This document shows positions 1 to 11,385 of a stretch of 62,000 nt of DNA, piece after piece. The translations under genes and the position numbers were made by a program. Numbering within the stretch: position 1 is the stretch's first letter; the number at the start of each line of letters is the position of its first letter. Origin of the DNA: Gnetum montanum (lineage: Eukaryota > Streptophyta > Gnetopsida > Gnetales > Gnetaceae); assembly GCA_015680685.1 (NCBI GenBank), contig MNCI01004154.1, positions 584,875 to 646,874 of the forward strand. The letters are read 5' to 3'. The notes under the pieces are model-generated. The model saw only the letters and a program-made list of their open reading frames with translations. It was not told where the DNA came from and did no database searches.

Positions 1-2361
1 CTTGATTGGCAATCATTAGCAGCTTGAAGCAAAGATTACCGAGGGAAAAATGAGTAGATCAGAGATCGAGAGATCATCTGGTATGATTGGCGAGGCTTAT
101 TGATTAGAAACGGTTGATCGATAGACATCCAGACTTGACCTTCCTTGCATTCCACTTTTGGCTTACGAGGTAGATCAACCTTCATTTTGTTCTCCCCTTA
201 AAATAGTTTTCTTATTGTTTTGTGTATGCTTTGCACAAAATATAAGTGAAATCTGCCCTTAGAACATTGTATGCAATATATTCAACTTTTGAGTCAAATC
301 ATAGATCTTGGAATTACGCATCTTTTCTAAATCTGATCTTCCTTGTCATGTTGATGTTATCGCTATTTCAAGTTCTCTACATTATTTTCTATTCCCTCTA
401 CGATTCACTGAATTAATTCATTTCGTGAAATATATATATATAATATATATACTACCGCGATATTCGATAATTTACTGATTAAGTAAGTCCCTGTCTGATC
501 GATAAGACCATTCAGGGCACCTCAGATTCATTTTCTCCAGCATGGCCCTCGCACAGATCCATGGTTAAGACTGTGTACATGGATCTTTGCTTGGTATTTC
601 CAATGACCGATGTTTTCCGTCATTACATAACATAGTGAATGATGAACCCTCTCCCTTGTAACACATGACAGATGAAAAAAATTTACCCTTTTGTTTCCAC
701 AACTGATTGGAGAGAATCATGTTTCATTTTGAAATTTAAAGTTTAGGCTAGAACATAATAAAAAACTATATGGCTTATTATGATGTGCATGAAATATAAT
801 ATAAGTTTGAATAAAAATAAGTAACACATACACCGAAAGCTATGATTTAGAAATAGGGATATAAACCTTCATTTTTAATTATTATTTATTTCCAATAAAA
901 GTTGTATAGAAGTACAACTAAACCTCCTAAATGTTTGCATTTGACATGATACTTGCCAACTTTGGCATGTATCTCTCTAATTTTTGTAACTTCTTATGGT
1001 AACTTCTAAGATTTTTCTTATCAAGGAAACACTTGGCAACCATAGCTCAAATTTCTAATAACTTTCTATAGAAGTTATAACTTCCAAGGTAGCTATAAAT
1101 TAATATTCCTAGATATTTGTAATACCCTTAACTTCTCATGACTATTGTAACTACCTTAAGGTTACTATAAAATAAGCTTCAAAGGTAGAATTATGCACGG
1201 AAAAAAAATTAGAAAAAGAACCTTTGAAGATTGTAAAAGCATGGCTTGGTAAAGACATCGATTAAGCTTCTTTTTTTTAATCTTGTGAGTTCATTTCTTT
1301 TCTTTTTGTTTTAGTTGCTTAGCTAATGGTTTAAATATAATCATTCTTGGTATTTAATTTTGGGATTTTTCCCAAGTTACTTTTATAGCTTTGTTTTTGC
1401 ACAATATTAGACTTCTATTACATTAGCCATAGAAGAGCTTATGTTGTTGAAAAGCCTCAAGATAAATTTGATAGTAATTCCTTAACAAAATTTCATTTTC
1501 TGAGCATAGAGAATCTAGGAAAATCTTTGGCATTCGAATGGAACTAGAATAGCTTCTTTATTATTAAAGTGTATTACCTTGGTATTTCAATCAAGAGATT
1601 GTCAAATTTTTTTAAAGCTCTATTGAATGTAATCTTTGACAACTATTAACTAACCAAAATAGAGACTCATACTTTATCATTTATGCAACATTTTTGCTAG
1701 TATAATAAGATTACCTTTTATGAAATTGCTTGTTGATCTCAAATAGTTTTAAAAATTCATAATTAGATTGAATTAGAATAGCTTTAATGTGAAGTATTTC
1801 CTCATGTCAATTTATCTTGCTTAAATATTTGAGATTTCACATAGATTTTCTTTCTTTTCTTTTTCTTTCTAAGTCCATTAAATGTTTCTCTATTTCTAGT
1901 TTTTTTTTTATGGAACTTTCTCTCTAGGGGAAATTGGGAGTAGATTGGTAGAATTTTTCTCAAATGTTTTTTGCAAAATTTTATTTGTTACAAGTAATGT
2001 ACTATAGTGGCCATATAGACTAAGTGATTGGACAAAACAAGAATCTCCAACAACTCATAGTATTTGACAAAGCTAGTTGAATTTCTTTTATGATAGCCAA
2101 TTATAGTTTCATACACAACTCGACAATTTCAACATTCACAATAGCAAACACATACTTAAAGTTACTTAATTTCATAACTAATGATTCTATTTGAAGGTAT
2201 ATGAACCTTGGTGTTGCCAAAGACTAGCAAGCACCTAAACCCTATTTAAAGAACACCTTTGATCTCATGACTTCCCAAGGTCATGAGACCATGAGGCTCT
2301 CAACATTGGTGGTTCCAAACAGTCACCAATAGTTAGATTTTTCTTAACCTCGCATCTTTGC
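1..2361. other. Gene-free AT-rich flank
   Basis: I see no gene here. The stretch is AT-rich with many stops in all frames and only short chance ORFs. A TA-rich microsatellite lies at about 431-452. It is the left flank of the E1 insertion. It may itself be older repeat DNA, but I recognise no LTR end, primer-binding site or protein motif in it. Confidence 0.5.
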
Positions 2362-2366
2362 ATTGT
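2362..2366. repeat. Target-site duplication ATTGT, left copy of E1
   Basis: ATTGT directly precedes the TGATGAG end of the E1 LTR and is repeated at 21879-21883 directly after the other LTR. A 5-bp duplication is normal for Ty3/gypsy integrases. It fixes the outer limits of E1. Confidence 0.85.
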
Positions 2367-3240
2367 TGATGAGTGGCAAGTATACCCTATGCTCAACAAT
2401 ATGAATTACAAGTATTCACACACAATCCAATCGAATTCTGTAAACGTTAGCTCTCTAAGTTTTTGTCATCTAGAATGGTGAACCTAAGGATGTGATCATT
2501 GTCTTCTCAGTTCCACTTATGTAAGTGCAAATATATGGTTAAGTGTAAGTGAGGCACATGATTTGTATAATTTTAAAATTTTTATTTATTTTATTCTAAG
2601 TGTAAAACAAAGAAATTAAGTATTAATTGATCTAATAAACTATCTAATGCCTTAAACTAATTCCTAACATAAGCATCTGATCCCACCTACCATACACATC
2701 CTGAACACATCACAACACTATTGGGTTACCAATCACATGGGATTACCAAGCATTAACATATGCTCGATCTGGTTGTACTTATGTGTATTAATCATTCATA
2801 TTCAACTAATTAATTAAGTGCATAAATGTAAATTTCATAACAGTAAAGTGAATTAAAGTAAATATTATGCTAATTCCAAGGGTTGTAAGGTTTATCAAGA
2901 AGTTCTTCTTTATTCTTCTTTATTTCTTTTCATACCAAAGTATCTAGGTACATTAGTGTTCAAATAAAGATTCATATACTTTTCAACTCCTACTACAGGT
3001 ACTTAGAAAATATTCTAACTATTATGGGAACAAACTACAAGAGCTTCACTATGCTACTAAATGAACGATGCCATAAATGTAGCAGGTGTATGCATTTATA
3101 TAGGTAAGACCAAACACTTTGTCAATGCATATAAATCTATGCATCTTTTCATGTGTTGATGGATACACTTGATGCATACACATTGATGGGGTCACATTGA
3201 CACATGCTCATCAATACTACTTGACAATGATAATTCATCA
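2367..3240 (-). repeat. E1 3' LTR (874 bp)
   Basis: On the plus strand it opens TGATGAG and closes TTCATCA, the inverted ends of this superfamily. It matches 21031-21878 along its length. The U3 part (about 3110-3240) holds repeats of a TTGAC / CATCAAT type. The minus strand has a TATATAAA box at about 3095-3103. Confidence 0.88.
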
Positions 3241-3250
3241 TACCTCCACG
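3241..3250 (-). other. E1 polypurine tract
   Basis: On the minus strand the bases just before the 3' LTR read CGTGGAGGTA. This is the plus-strand primer position and corresponds to the clearer ATGGGGGTA of E4 and E5. It is somewhat decayed here. Confidence 0.65.
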
Positions 3251-3482
3251 ACTAACTAAAAACTCATCCTGAAGTGAACAAAATAAGGAACAAGTTCTTA
3301 CAAAAGTTAAGAAGGTATAAAATCATTAACTAACTAACTTAGACTAACAAAGACTAATGCTAAGTGCCCAAGTATATGGATTTACAACTTTTACAAAAAT
3401 AGATGTTCGTGGAATTAAAATTGAACACCGTTATAAAATTTGACAACTAAAACCCCTCTCACAACTAAAGATGGAAAGAAAA

Positions 3483-6340
3483 TCAAATGGTCCAATGAGG
3501 TGGAGACTCTTGAGGTGCCAAATGACCTTTTCCTATCTCTAGTACATATGGCAGTTGAGGTTGAGGATATGGTAGTTGTGGTTGTCCTGCTATAGCTATG
3601 ATTCTTGGTGGAAGAGAAAACACATCTAGCAATGCTTTCATCTTCTCCTCCTTACTCCAAGGATTGTACATGGTCCATGTAGTATCATCGATGTGAGCTA
3701 GTATAGGAACATCCCATAGATAGAACATGGCAATGAACAACTCCTTAACATTGATAAACTAAGTAGTGAATTATTTGTATTCGATGTAAAATGTTATAAT
3801 AGCATTTTGTAGCTCATGGTAGCCATTCATTCTTCTAGCTAGTTTCTCAATCATTGATCATTGATCTATAAATCATACTTTGAGAACTTCAAGTTTAGCA
3901 TTGGTTGTTTCTAGCTTTTTCTTTATGTCCTTTTGGTGCTTGAACTCAGCCTTGTATAAAAGGTATGAGTTGGTCACTTACTATTCCAATTCTGATCTTG
4001 GCCTTCCAACAGTCAGCATTACCAAGTTCATAGTAGAGATTGGCTAACTCCATGTACTCCATAATCTCCTCAATTTACAAATCCTTGAGGCAGATTTCTG
4101 CTTTGTTGTATGTGTTCAGTTCATCAAAGATGGGCTACCACACAACACCTCCTTGTTGGAGTTTCTAGAGATCATTTTTCACCTTTGCTTTCACTAGCTA
4201 GATCTCCTTTTTGTTGACTTCTTTAAGAAGGCCAACCTAATCACTATAGTGATTTGTCACTCGTTCAAACTTTAGAACCTCATTTTTCTAGGAGTCAATC
4301 TCAACAGTTGATTTTTGTCAAAGTGCTTGAACCTCCTTCATTGAGAGATTTTTGTTTTCTATAGCCAACCTCCTCAAATTCATGATTACCTTGACAAGAT
4401 GCTCCTATTTTTGTCTCATATATTCAACCATATTATTCTTTTGAGTTTTAACATTACATAGGTGATAGTTTTTCTTAGTCAGAACAACATTCTTCTTGGG
4501 TGTTTCTGAGAGGTCCTTTTCAATGTTATAGGTCATAGCTTCTATGATGGACACCTCAAAGATTACAACCTCCTTAGCATTCTTGGTTACTTTGAGTTTT
4601 TCCTAAAGCTATAGGAAAGCTTCATCTCTAGTTATGGTGTGGTCAAGAATAGTGGGATTAGCTAGGCAAGCTCTCAATTTGACAAATTTAGTAGCTAATC
4701 ACTAATTTTTAGATGTGGATTTTTAGGTTGGACATTGCAGATGATGAACTTTCCCTTAGCCTCCAAGATCATTGATTTGATTGTAGTGATGTTCTCTAGA
4801 AGGTCAAAGACCTTTGGAAGTAGTTGCCTAATTCTAACCAGTTGATCTAGCACCTCCTCATGCTAGGCTACACTAAGTCTCCCACTTACTCTTGCAGATG
4901 TCTACACATCTTGAAGTGTAGTAACATTAGGCATGATAGTCGTAGGAGCATTCAATGCTTGACCTAATTTATCAACCACCACCTCAATCATTATTTCCTA
5001 CCCTTAGTGTTGCATCATCAAGACAATTGTCTTTCTTTCCTCCTCCAAGTGCATATAGAAAGTAGTGACATTTCCAAAGATATCTAGGAATTGTTATTAT
5101 CTTACAATAGACACTATTTCTTCTTGGATGCTAGGATTTGATCTCATAGATGCTTACATTCTTTGAGTAGAAAATAGTGGTGCCATGTCTTCCAACAAAC
5201 TAATTAAGTGTGTGAATTTTTTTAGATGGCTTAGTGCTAGTTGGTAGATGGATGGGTCTCCAACACTTAGTCTATCCTATTGCTATTACAGAAGTTGCTC
5301 ATGGACCATTTTCATGTGTTCAATGGTAGTGCAAGCCTTTGACATTATTTCTTGAGTAGTGGATGGTGGTGATGGCTACTCCTGTTCTTGCACTTTGAGT
5401 GGCACCCTTTCCTTCATCATTTTTGCCCAACAAGTAGAAGAAGCATGATGAAGGTTGTTGTTAGAATAGCAGGTTATTCCTTCCATTTTGCATAATTTTC
5501 AAATTAGGCACAAAAGAAGAGTGCCTTTCTCCCATGCTCGTTCTTCTTGAAGCACTTTTCAATCTCTAAGTAGATCAACTATGGCAAATTGACCAGGAAT
5601 TTACCACTAATAGTGGCACATGCATGGGCAGAGAAGGCCATAACTTTACTTGGCCTCACCATTGGGTTCAAGTGGTAGGTCACAATTTTAAAATACACCC
5701 TTTGTACCTTAGTGAGTGCACTGTATTCTTTGAAGTTGACTCCATGGAATTTCTAGACCAACTTCTTTTTCATCTTTGGGTCTACTTACATTGAGATTTC
5801 AACCAAGGTTGTCCCATTGTCTAGCAACTCGAGGACCTAAGAGATGGCCTCCACCAACTAGGACATACTAATTTCATTAATCTTCACTATGGAATTAACT
5901 TGCCTATTGTTCCAGAAGAGATATGTTTCCCCCATGTACCATCCCCCACTAAAAGTAAGAATGGGCTGCATGGGAGAATTCTAAAGTTATTTCTTAACTT
6001 CTTTTGGAGCCATGTCCAAGAAAGGACCAAAGTTTAGCTCTTGAAAGACTACACTCTGGACCTCCTTAGAATAGATTTTCCTTAGGTAAGAATCAGTCAA
6101 AGTGACCTCAAGGTTTGGTCTAGGTCCTAATTCCTCATCTCCATGTGATTACTCTATTTCAAGGATGGGAATCTATTAGATAAATTCCACTTAAGCTACC
6201 TTCTAAAGAGTTCGTATTACATGGATTTCTACTACTTGGTCTTAGGGCTACTCTGAATATTGACCCCTTCTAGTTCTTGGCCACTTGTCCCTCAATTGGG
6301 ATGATCCTAACTCTATTCCATGTTTTGGTCTTGGTGTCAT
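3483..6340 (-). pseudogene. E1 accessory ORF downstream of pol (broken)
   Basis: About 950 codons on the minus strand, from an ATG at 6340 to a stop at 3483, interrupted by many stops and some frameshifts. The start is preceded directly by TATAG, a splice-acceptor-like site. The N-terminal third matches the ORF of E5 (start 44986), for example WYMGE.YLFWN near 5900-5945 and HLNPMVRPSKV near 5640-5690. The middle (about 4600-3900) is rich in Lys, Glu and Leu with coiled-coil character. The C-terminal part carries a WDVPI.(A/T)HI segment and ends in a Pro/Gln-rich tail (3483-3740). The position is that of the env-like ORF of Athila elements, but I see no signal peptide or clear membrane anchor. 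The function is unknown. Confidence 0.7.
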
Positions 6341-8302
6341 CTATAATCAAAACATAACTAAGGATTAGCATTTCATGTGGAACTTAGAACACTTGGATAC
6401 CTTGTCTTGTTTGATCTTGTTACACTTCGGCTATGTTGTGATTATGGTAGATTAATTATTTTAATATTATTTATTATTATTTTGCTTAGATGGCTACCAA
6501 AGTTCATTGGAAAGGTTCAACTCTCATGAATGAGTGATTTTAATATTATTTAATTAGTTAAACCTTGTGAAATTTAGAAAAAAATTTGAAGAATTTTCTT
6601 TCAGAAACCTAAGGTTTCTGAACCCCATGACAAAAATCTCATCTATAGTAGTTGTAGGAATCAAGAATGGGGTTAATTGAACAAGCAATTTGAAAGCTAT
6701 GGCGTTTGGAAGGCTCTAGGCTTTGAAAATAGCAAAAACGCCTTTCTCATCTAAAAGAAAATGGCAAAATATCAGCTAAGGGTTAGCAGTATATATAGAA
6801 TTTTTATGCTACATCACCAGGATCTTGTCAATGGGGATGCATCAATGTAGCCCACTACATTGACAAGGTCATGTTGATGCAATTGTTGGATAGAATTTTT
6901 ACCATTAAAAAATGAAGGAAAAACAAAGAGATTTTGCATTGAATTGAAGTCCGAATGAAGCCACAAAAGCCAACAACATGATCAAATGCTCGAAGAGGGC
7001 AAGAATATGCATAAAAAGAAGATTTAATTTGGAGAATATTCATTAAGGAGTGCAAAGTGGATGTAATCAATGTGGAATGCAAAATATTTGAAAGCAAAAA
7101 TGTCTAAGGGATGATGAACTTAACTAGCCCAACCAAGGAGTATGCAAGTAAATCATCCCCATAGTAGGTTCATGCCCTTAATTCCCTTGCATGTCCTCAA
7201 CCCAAGGAGTCCATGGGCCCCATGGTTGATTAATGATTATGGTGAGTTAAGGACCAAATCACCCAAGAAACCATCAAGGAATTATGACCATATAGAATAA
7301 AGACATTGAAGCAACATGTGAAAAGGTAGTGAGGTGGTTGATGGAGAGCATAGATGAATGAGAGAGAGTATAATGAAGTCTCTTATTGTGGTCACATGAA
7401 GTCCCTGGTGACTGATGTGATTAAGTATGACCTAAGAACTTTCTTTCTTAGTTCAAATTAAGGTCATTCACTTCCAGTGACTTTGCATTGACACTTGAGA
7501 CCATTCCATTCCCAAGCAACAAGAACATCTCCACAAACCACTCACCATTCCTAAAGAAGAAGAAAAGAGAAGCAGGAAGTGAAGATGGCCTTATTTAGAG
7601 GGATGTCTTTAGGCATGGGTAACATGTATTTCCAGTCCCATAACTAGTTCTTGTATCCCATTATTGTATCTAAGGGGTGTGCTTTGAATATCCATTCTTA
7701 TAAATTTTTTTTTCAATGGGAATCACACCATGCAAAGACTTTACTTCCTATTAGTGATCAATGGTGGAATGGTGAGAAGTCCATGGAAACACTCAAGTAA
7801 CTTAGATGGCAAGTAGGTACCCAAGTGAAAAATCCCTTTGAAGTCACACCCTTATCAATTCTTTTAATTCATCCTAAGTTTGGAAAATTCCAAGGTCACA
7901 AGTTCATTAAAAGTTTGTTAATTAGAAGGGGCTAAATATTCTCAAAATAAAGAGGCACCATAGAATTGTCAAGAGTGTGGATGATGTGGACTCACTGCCA
8001 ATTAACATGAAAAGAAACAATTTCTCATTCATCAACATTAAAATTCAAAATTGGAATCTAGACATTTGTAATCAAATAATAATGTAAAGTATAAACCACC
8101 ATTCATGTGCAACTATAGTTGCACCAAATCCTTATGGTGATAAAGAAAGAAATGAAAATCATAAAAATAATTTAAACTAAATAAGGTAAAATATAAAAAG
8201 AATTGTAACATACTCAAGAAAGAAAAATGTAATTAAAATAGTATGAAACAAAAAAGGTCAAAAATAGAAAAAATGAAAAACTGAGGAGCTACATTAATTA
8301 GT
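6341..8302 (-). other. E1 non-coding region between pol and accessory ORF
   Basis: This is not a coding stretch. Blocks of it recur in order in E2, E4, E5 and E6: a T-rich tract just after pol (about 8200-8290, A-rich on the plus strand), a block near 7620-7720 with the phrase AAGGGGTGTGCTTTGAAT, a block near 7150-7180 (CATCCCCATAGTAGGTTCATGCCC), and a promoter-like module at 6789-6881. A purine block (GTCATGGGG on the minus strand) lies at 6621-6632. Conservation without a reading frame suggests cis-acting RNA or DNA functions. Confidence 0.6.
6789..6881 (-). promoter_or_regulatory. E1 internal U3-like promoter module
   Basis: On the minus strand, repeats of the LTR U3 type (TTGATGCA, CATTGACAAG, CTACATTGATGCATC; 6811-6881) are followed by TTCTATATATACTGC, a TATA box, at 6788-6801. 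The ATG of the accessory ORF lies about 450 bp downstream. E5 has the same arrangement at 45427-45509. I infer that this is a second promoter for the accessory ORF; promoter activity is not shown by sequence alone. Confidence 0.5.
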
Positions 8303-10301
8303 TCAACATGGATGGCCATCTTTCCCATGACTAAGTTGGAAGGAGGAGATCCAAGAAATTGAGTGTGATTGTTCATCTGTTAGCTGTTGTGGCCATTGGC
8401 TATCTTGGGTTCATGGAAAGGCTTGAATTATTATGTGTTAGCTAGTAGTTTCTTGCTTGGGCTTTCAAGTTTGTAAATTACCATGGCCTTGGATGGAAAG
8501 GTTTCATAAATAATATAAGGTCTCTCCCTAACATTTGGAACTTAGTTTGTTGTGGCATGTGCATGGGATTCTAGTATAGAACCTTATCACCTAGTTGAAA
8601 TTTCACCTTCCTAATCCTAAGGTCATGTAGTTGCTTGTTATAGGCCTTTTACACTTCATTGAAATCAAGGCCACTAGTCAGTTCTCATCTAGAAAGTTGA
8701 GATTCATTAACCATTGTTCTTTACTAGGTTTAAGTTTAGGCTAAGGTCACAAGCTGTTGAAAGTGTACGAAGTTTCATTTTACTAGAAAGTGTTGGTAAT
8801 TTTTTGTACAAAAGCTCATAGGGAGAGTGGCCAATAGGAAGTTTCTAATCCCTCCTATATTTACTAAAGGTTCTTATTAATATTTTTGTTATCTCCAGAT
8901 TAGTGACCTTTACTTGACCATTGGCTTGGGGGTGGTATGGAGTTGTCAATTTATGTTCACCCCCAAGTGTTACATGAGCTTTTGAAAAGTGGTGCCTATA
9001 AAATGAGTTCAATTATTAGAAATAAGTGCATGTGGCATCCAAAACCTATTTACAACATGCTGTTGTATAAATTGGGCCACCATAGAGTATATGCAGTTAG
9101 TGAGGGCTACAGCTTCCACCCATTTTATATAGTAGTTAATAGCTATGATTATATATGCCTTCCCATTGGACATGGGAGTAATGGGCCCCATGAAATTGAT
9201 GCCCCAAATTTCAAAGGGCTCCAATGATTAGATTTACTACTGGGGTCCCTTCATATGACCAGTTATCCCCCCATCACATTGATAGTGATCACAGGAGTGG
9301 ATGAAGTAATGGACATTCTTGTAAAGTGTAGGCTAGTAATACCCTATCATGAGGATTTTAATGGCTATTCATCTCTCAACATAATGGCCCCCACAAAGGC
9401 CCTCATGTGCATCTTTGAAAATGCACAATTGATCATCATCAAGTACACACCATCGAACTAGGCCATCAGCACATACCTTATAAAGGTTGTCATTGATTTC
9501 CATAAAATGTTTAACTTGGTGAAGAAAATATTATTTCTTCTTGTTGTCCCACTCATATGGAATCTCCTAAGTAAGTAGGTAGGTGAGGATTCCTTCATAA
9601 TAATTTTTTTCTTAGGCTCTTATTCAAGAATAGCTTCAGCAAAGAGGAGTTTATCAAGAAATTAATCTAATAATGGGCTCTCCTCCTCTTTGTTATCCCA
9701 TCTCAACTAATACAAGTGTCAACTCCCACATTCTTGGTTCCATTCCTATCCACCATGTTTATGTTTAAACTCTTGCAAGATCACTACCCACAATATGACA
9801 CAAGGGCTCACTATTGGTTTATTCATCAGGATCCTGATTGCACTATGATCTATGTGCATAAACACCTTGTATCCAAGAACGTAATGCTTGAATTTCTTTA
9901 AGTCATACACAACTATCATTGGTTCTTTCTCAATGATGGTGTAGTTCAATTGTGCATCCACAATGATCCTATTCACATAGTGGATGTAATAGGGATGTTT
10001 CTGATCATCCAACTATGTGAGTATGGTTCCTAAGGCATAATTGGATGCATCCATCATAATATGAAATGGTTAGGACTAATTAGATTCTTGTAGGATAAAT
10101 TTTTCTATGAGTTTCTATTTAAGTTGTTGGAATGCATGTTTGCATTCCTTGGTCCAAAAAAATGAAGCATCCTTCTTTGTTAGCTTCACCAATAATTTGG
10201 CAATCTTAGAAAATTTCTCAATGAAGCATCAATAATAGCTAGTATGGCCAGGGAATGACCTCACATCTTTAATAGTTTTAGGTTATTGGATTATTCCTTG
10301 G
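8303..10301 (-). pseudogene. pol: E1 pol, 3' half: end of RT, RNase H, integrase (broken)
   Basis: Minus-strand remains of the 3' half of pol. The end of RT (connection domain) is at 10300-10080. RNase H is at 10012-9746, with KFKHYVLGYKVFMHIDHSAIR as its best segment. The integrase core is near 9224-9009 (WGINFMGPITP, IKWVEA, VVNRF.MPHALISNN), followed by the GPYII-type C-terminal segment near 8530-8480. The tail reads ISSFQLSHGKDGHPC before a TGA at 8303-8305; the same tail ends Pol in E4, E5 and E6. The other half of pol lies beyond E2 at 16929. Numerous stops make it inactive. Confidence 0.8.
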
Positions 10302-10306
10302 ATGAC
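10302..10306. repeat. Target-site duplication ATGAC, left copy of E2
   Basis: ATGAC precedes the E2 5' LTR and is repeated at 16924-16928. Removing E2 and one ATGAC restores the run of E1 RT sequence, matching E5 and E6 on both sides. Confidence 0.85.
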
Positions 10307-11241
10307 TATTGAGTCATGAATTTGCTGGCTATAATATTGTTGCTATGATATCACACCCATGATATCACAGTGGTTGTGTCGTGATATCCCATGGGCTATG
10401 ATTTTTCATACACATGATCACACCTATGATATCACATCAGCCATGATATCACATACACAATATCACATCCGATGCGATATCACATACACGATATTGTGGC
10501 CTGCCTTAATTCCTATAAATAAGAGGTGGCTTTCCCAATTTTAGGCATCTAGTTTAGTTCCTTAGCGAAGCTCTAGTAGTTTTCCCCTTCCAGAGATAGA
10601 TTATTTTCTAGTGTTTTCCCGAAGTGTGGTGAATGTAATTGTACGACATTCTTTATTTGTGTGTGACGTACTTGGACACACACATGAATGGCAATAAATA
10701 TCGAGATTACTTCATCATTACAGCATTTACTTTATTATTTATTTAATTGTTATTTACTATTTTCCTAATTAGTCTCTCTCACCCTTATCTCCTAGTAATG
10801 CGGAATGAGTACGACTTGATTACGAGCATTTAAGTGTAACTACTTGGTAGCCCAGTGGTGTACCTAGGATCTGCGCTTGGTAATCCCAGTGATAGTCATG
10901 CACAAAGTCCAAGATGTGTATGGATAATCAAGGAACGACTACTCATCACACTTAGGCTAAATTAGATTCTCTTACCCTTTCCCTCCTAGCTTAGCATAGT
11001 TAATATTATTTTCCACTACCTTCAGAAGTAGCGTTAGAATTAAGAACACATCATACACCTCACTCTAGACTAAACCATACGTGACAAAGCTAATACTAGT
11101 CCAGGTGGGAAGACAATGAACTGCAACCTAAGGTTAAAGATCTAGGTGCCACAACTAGTCCATCTGTGGAGTTCGACTGGATCACATGTGAAAACACTCG
11201 TATTCATATGGTTGAGTGTAGGGGTATCTTGCCACTCATCA
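10307..11241 (+). repeat. E2 5' LTR (935 bp)
   Basis: It starts TATTGAGTCATG (TGATGAGTCATG in the 3' LTR) and ends CCACTCATCA. The U3 (about 10330-10500) is packed with GATATC-centred palindromes (GTGATATCAC and variants), followed by a TATA box. The R/U5 part is shared with E4 and E6 in reverse orientation. Confidence 0.88.
10511..10527 (+). promoter_or_regulatory. TATA box of E2 5' LTR
   Basis: TCCTATAAATAAGAGG lies directly after the GATATC palindrome array and is conserved in the 3' LTR (about 16193-16208) and, inverted, in E4 (32331-32343) and E6 (51361-51372). It is the likely core promoter for the genomic transcript. Confidence 0.7.
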
Positions 11242-11242
11242 T

Positions 11243-11260
11243 TGGTGCTATTGCCGAGGA
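11243..11260 (+). other. E2 primer-binding site for tRNA-Asp
   Basis: TGGTGCTATTGCCGAGGA follows the LTR after one base. It differs from the complement of the 3' end of plant tRNA-Asp(GTC), TGGCGCCGTTGCCGGGGA, at three positions, all consistent with transition decay. Confidence 0.8.
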
Positions 11261-11385
11261 CGGTGCTATTTATCTAGATTAGTTATATCATACAATGTTG
11301 CTGTAAAGAACTTAATGATATATCTTTCAGAAAAAAATAATAATTATAGAAAGTTACATACAAATTCACATACAATTTCACAATC

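Noticed and set aside
3483-3740. Independent small host gene
   Set aside because: It is the C-terminal part of the E1 accessory ORF; the same segment occurs in E5 near 42330-42435.
8937-9227. Plus-strand ORF of 96 codons and similar ones at 9255, 9716, 48029 and 53681
   Set aside because: They are antisense to the integrase and RNase H parts of pol, which explain the sequence.
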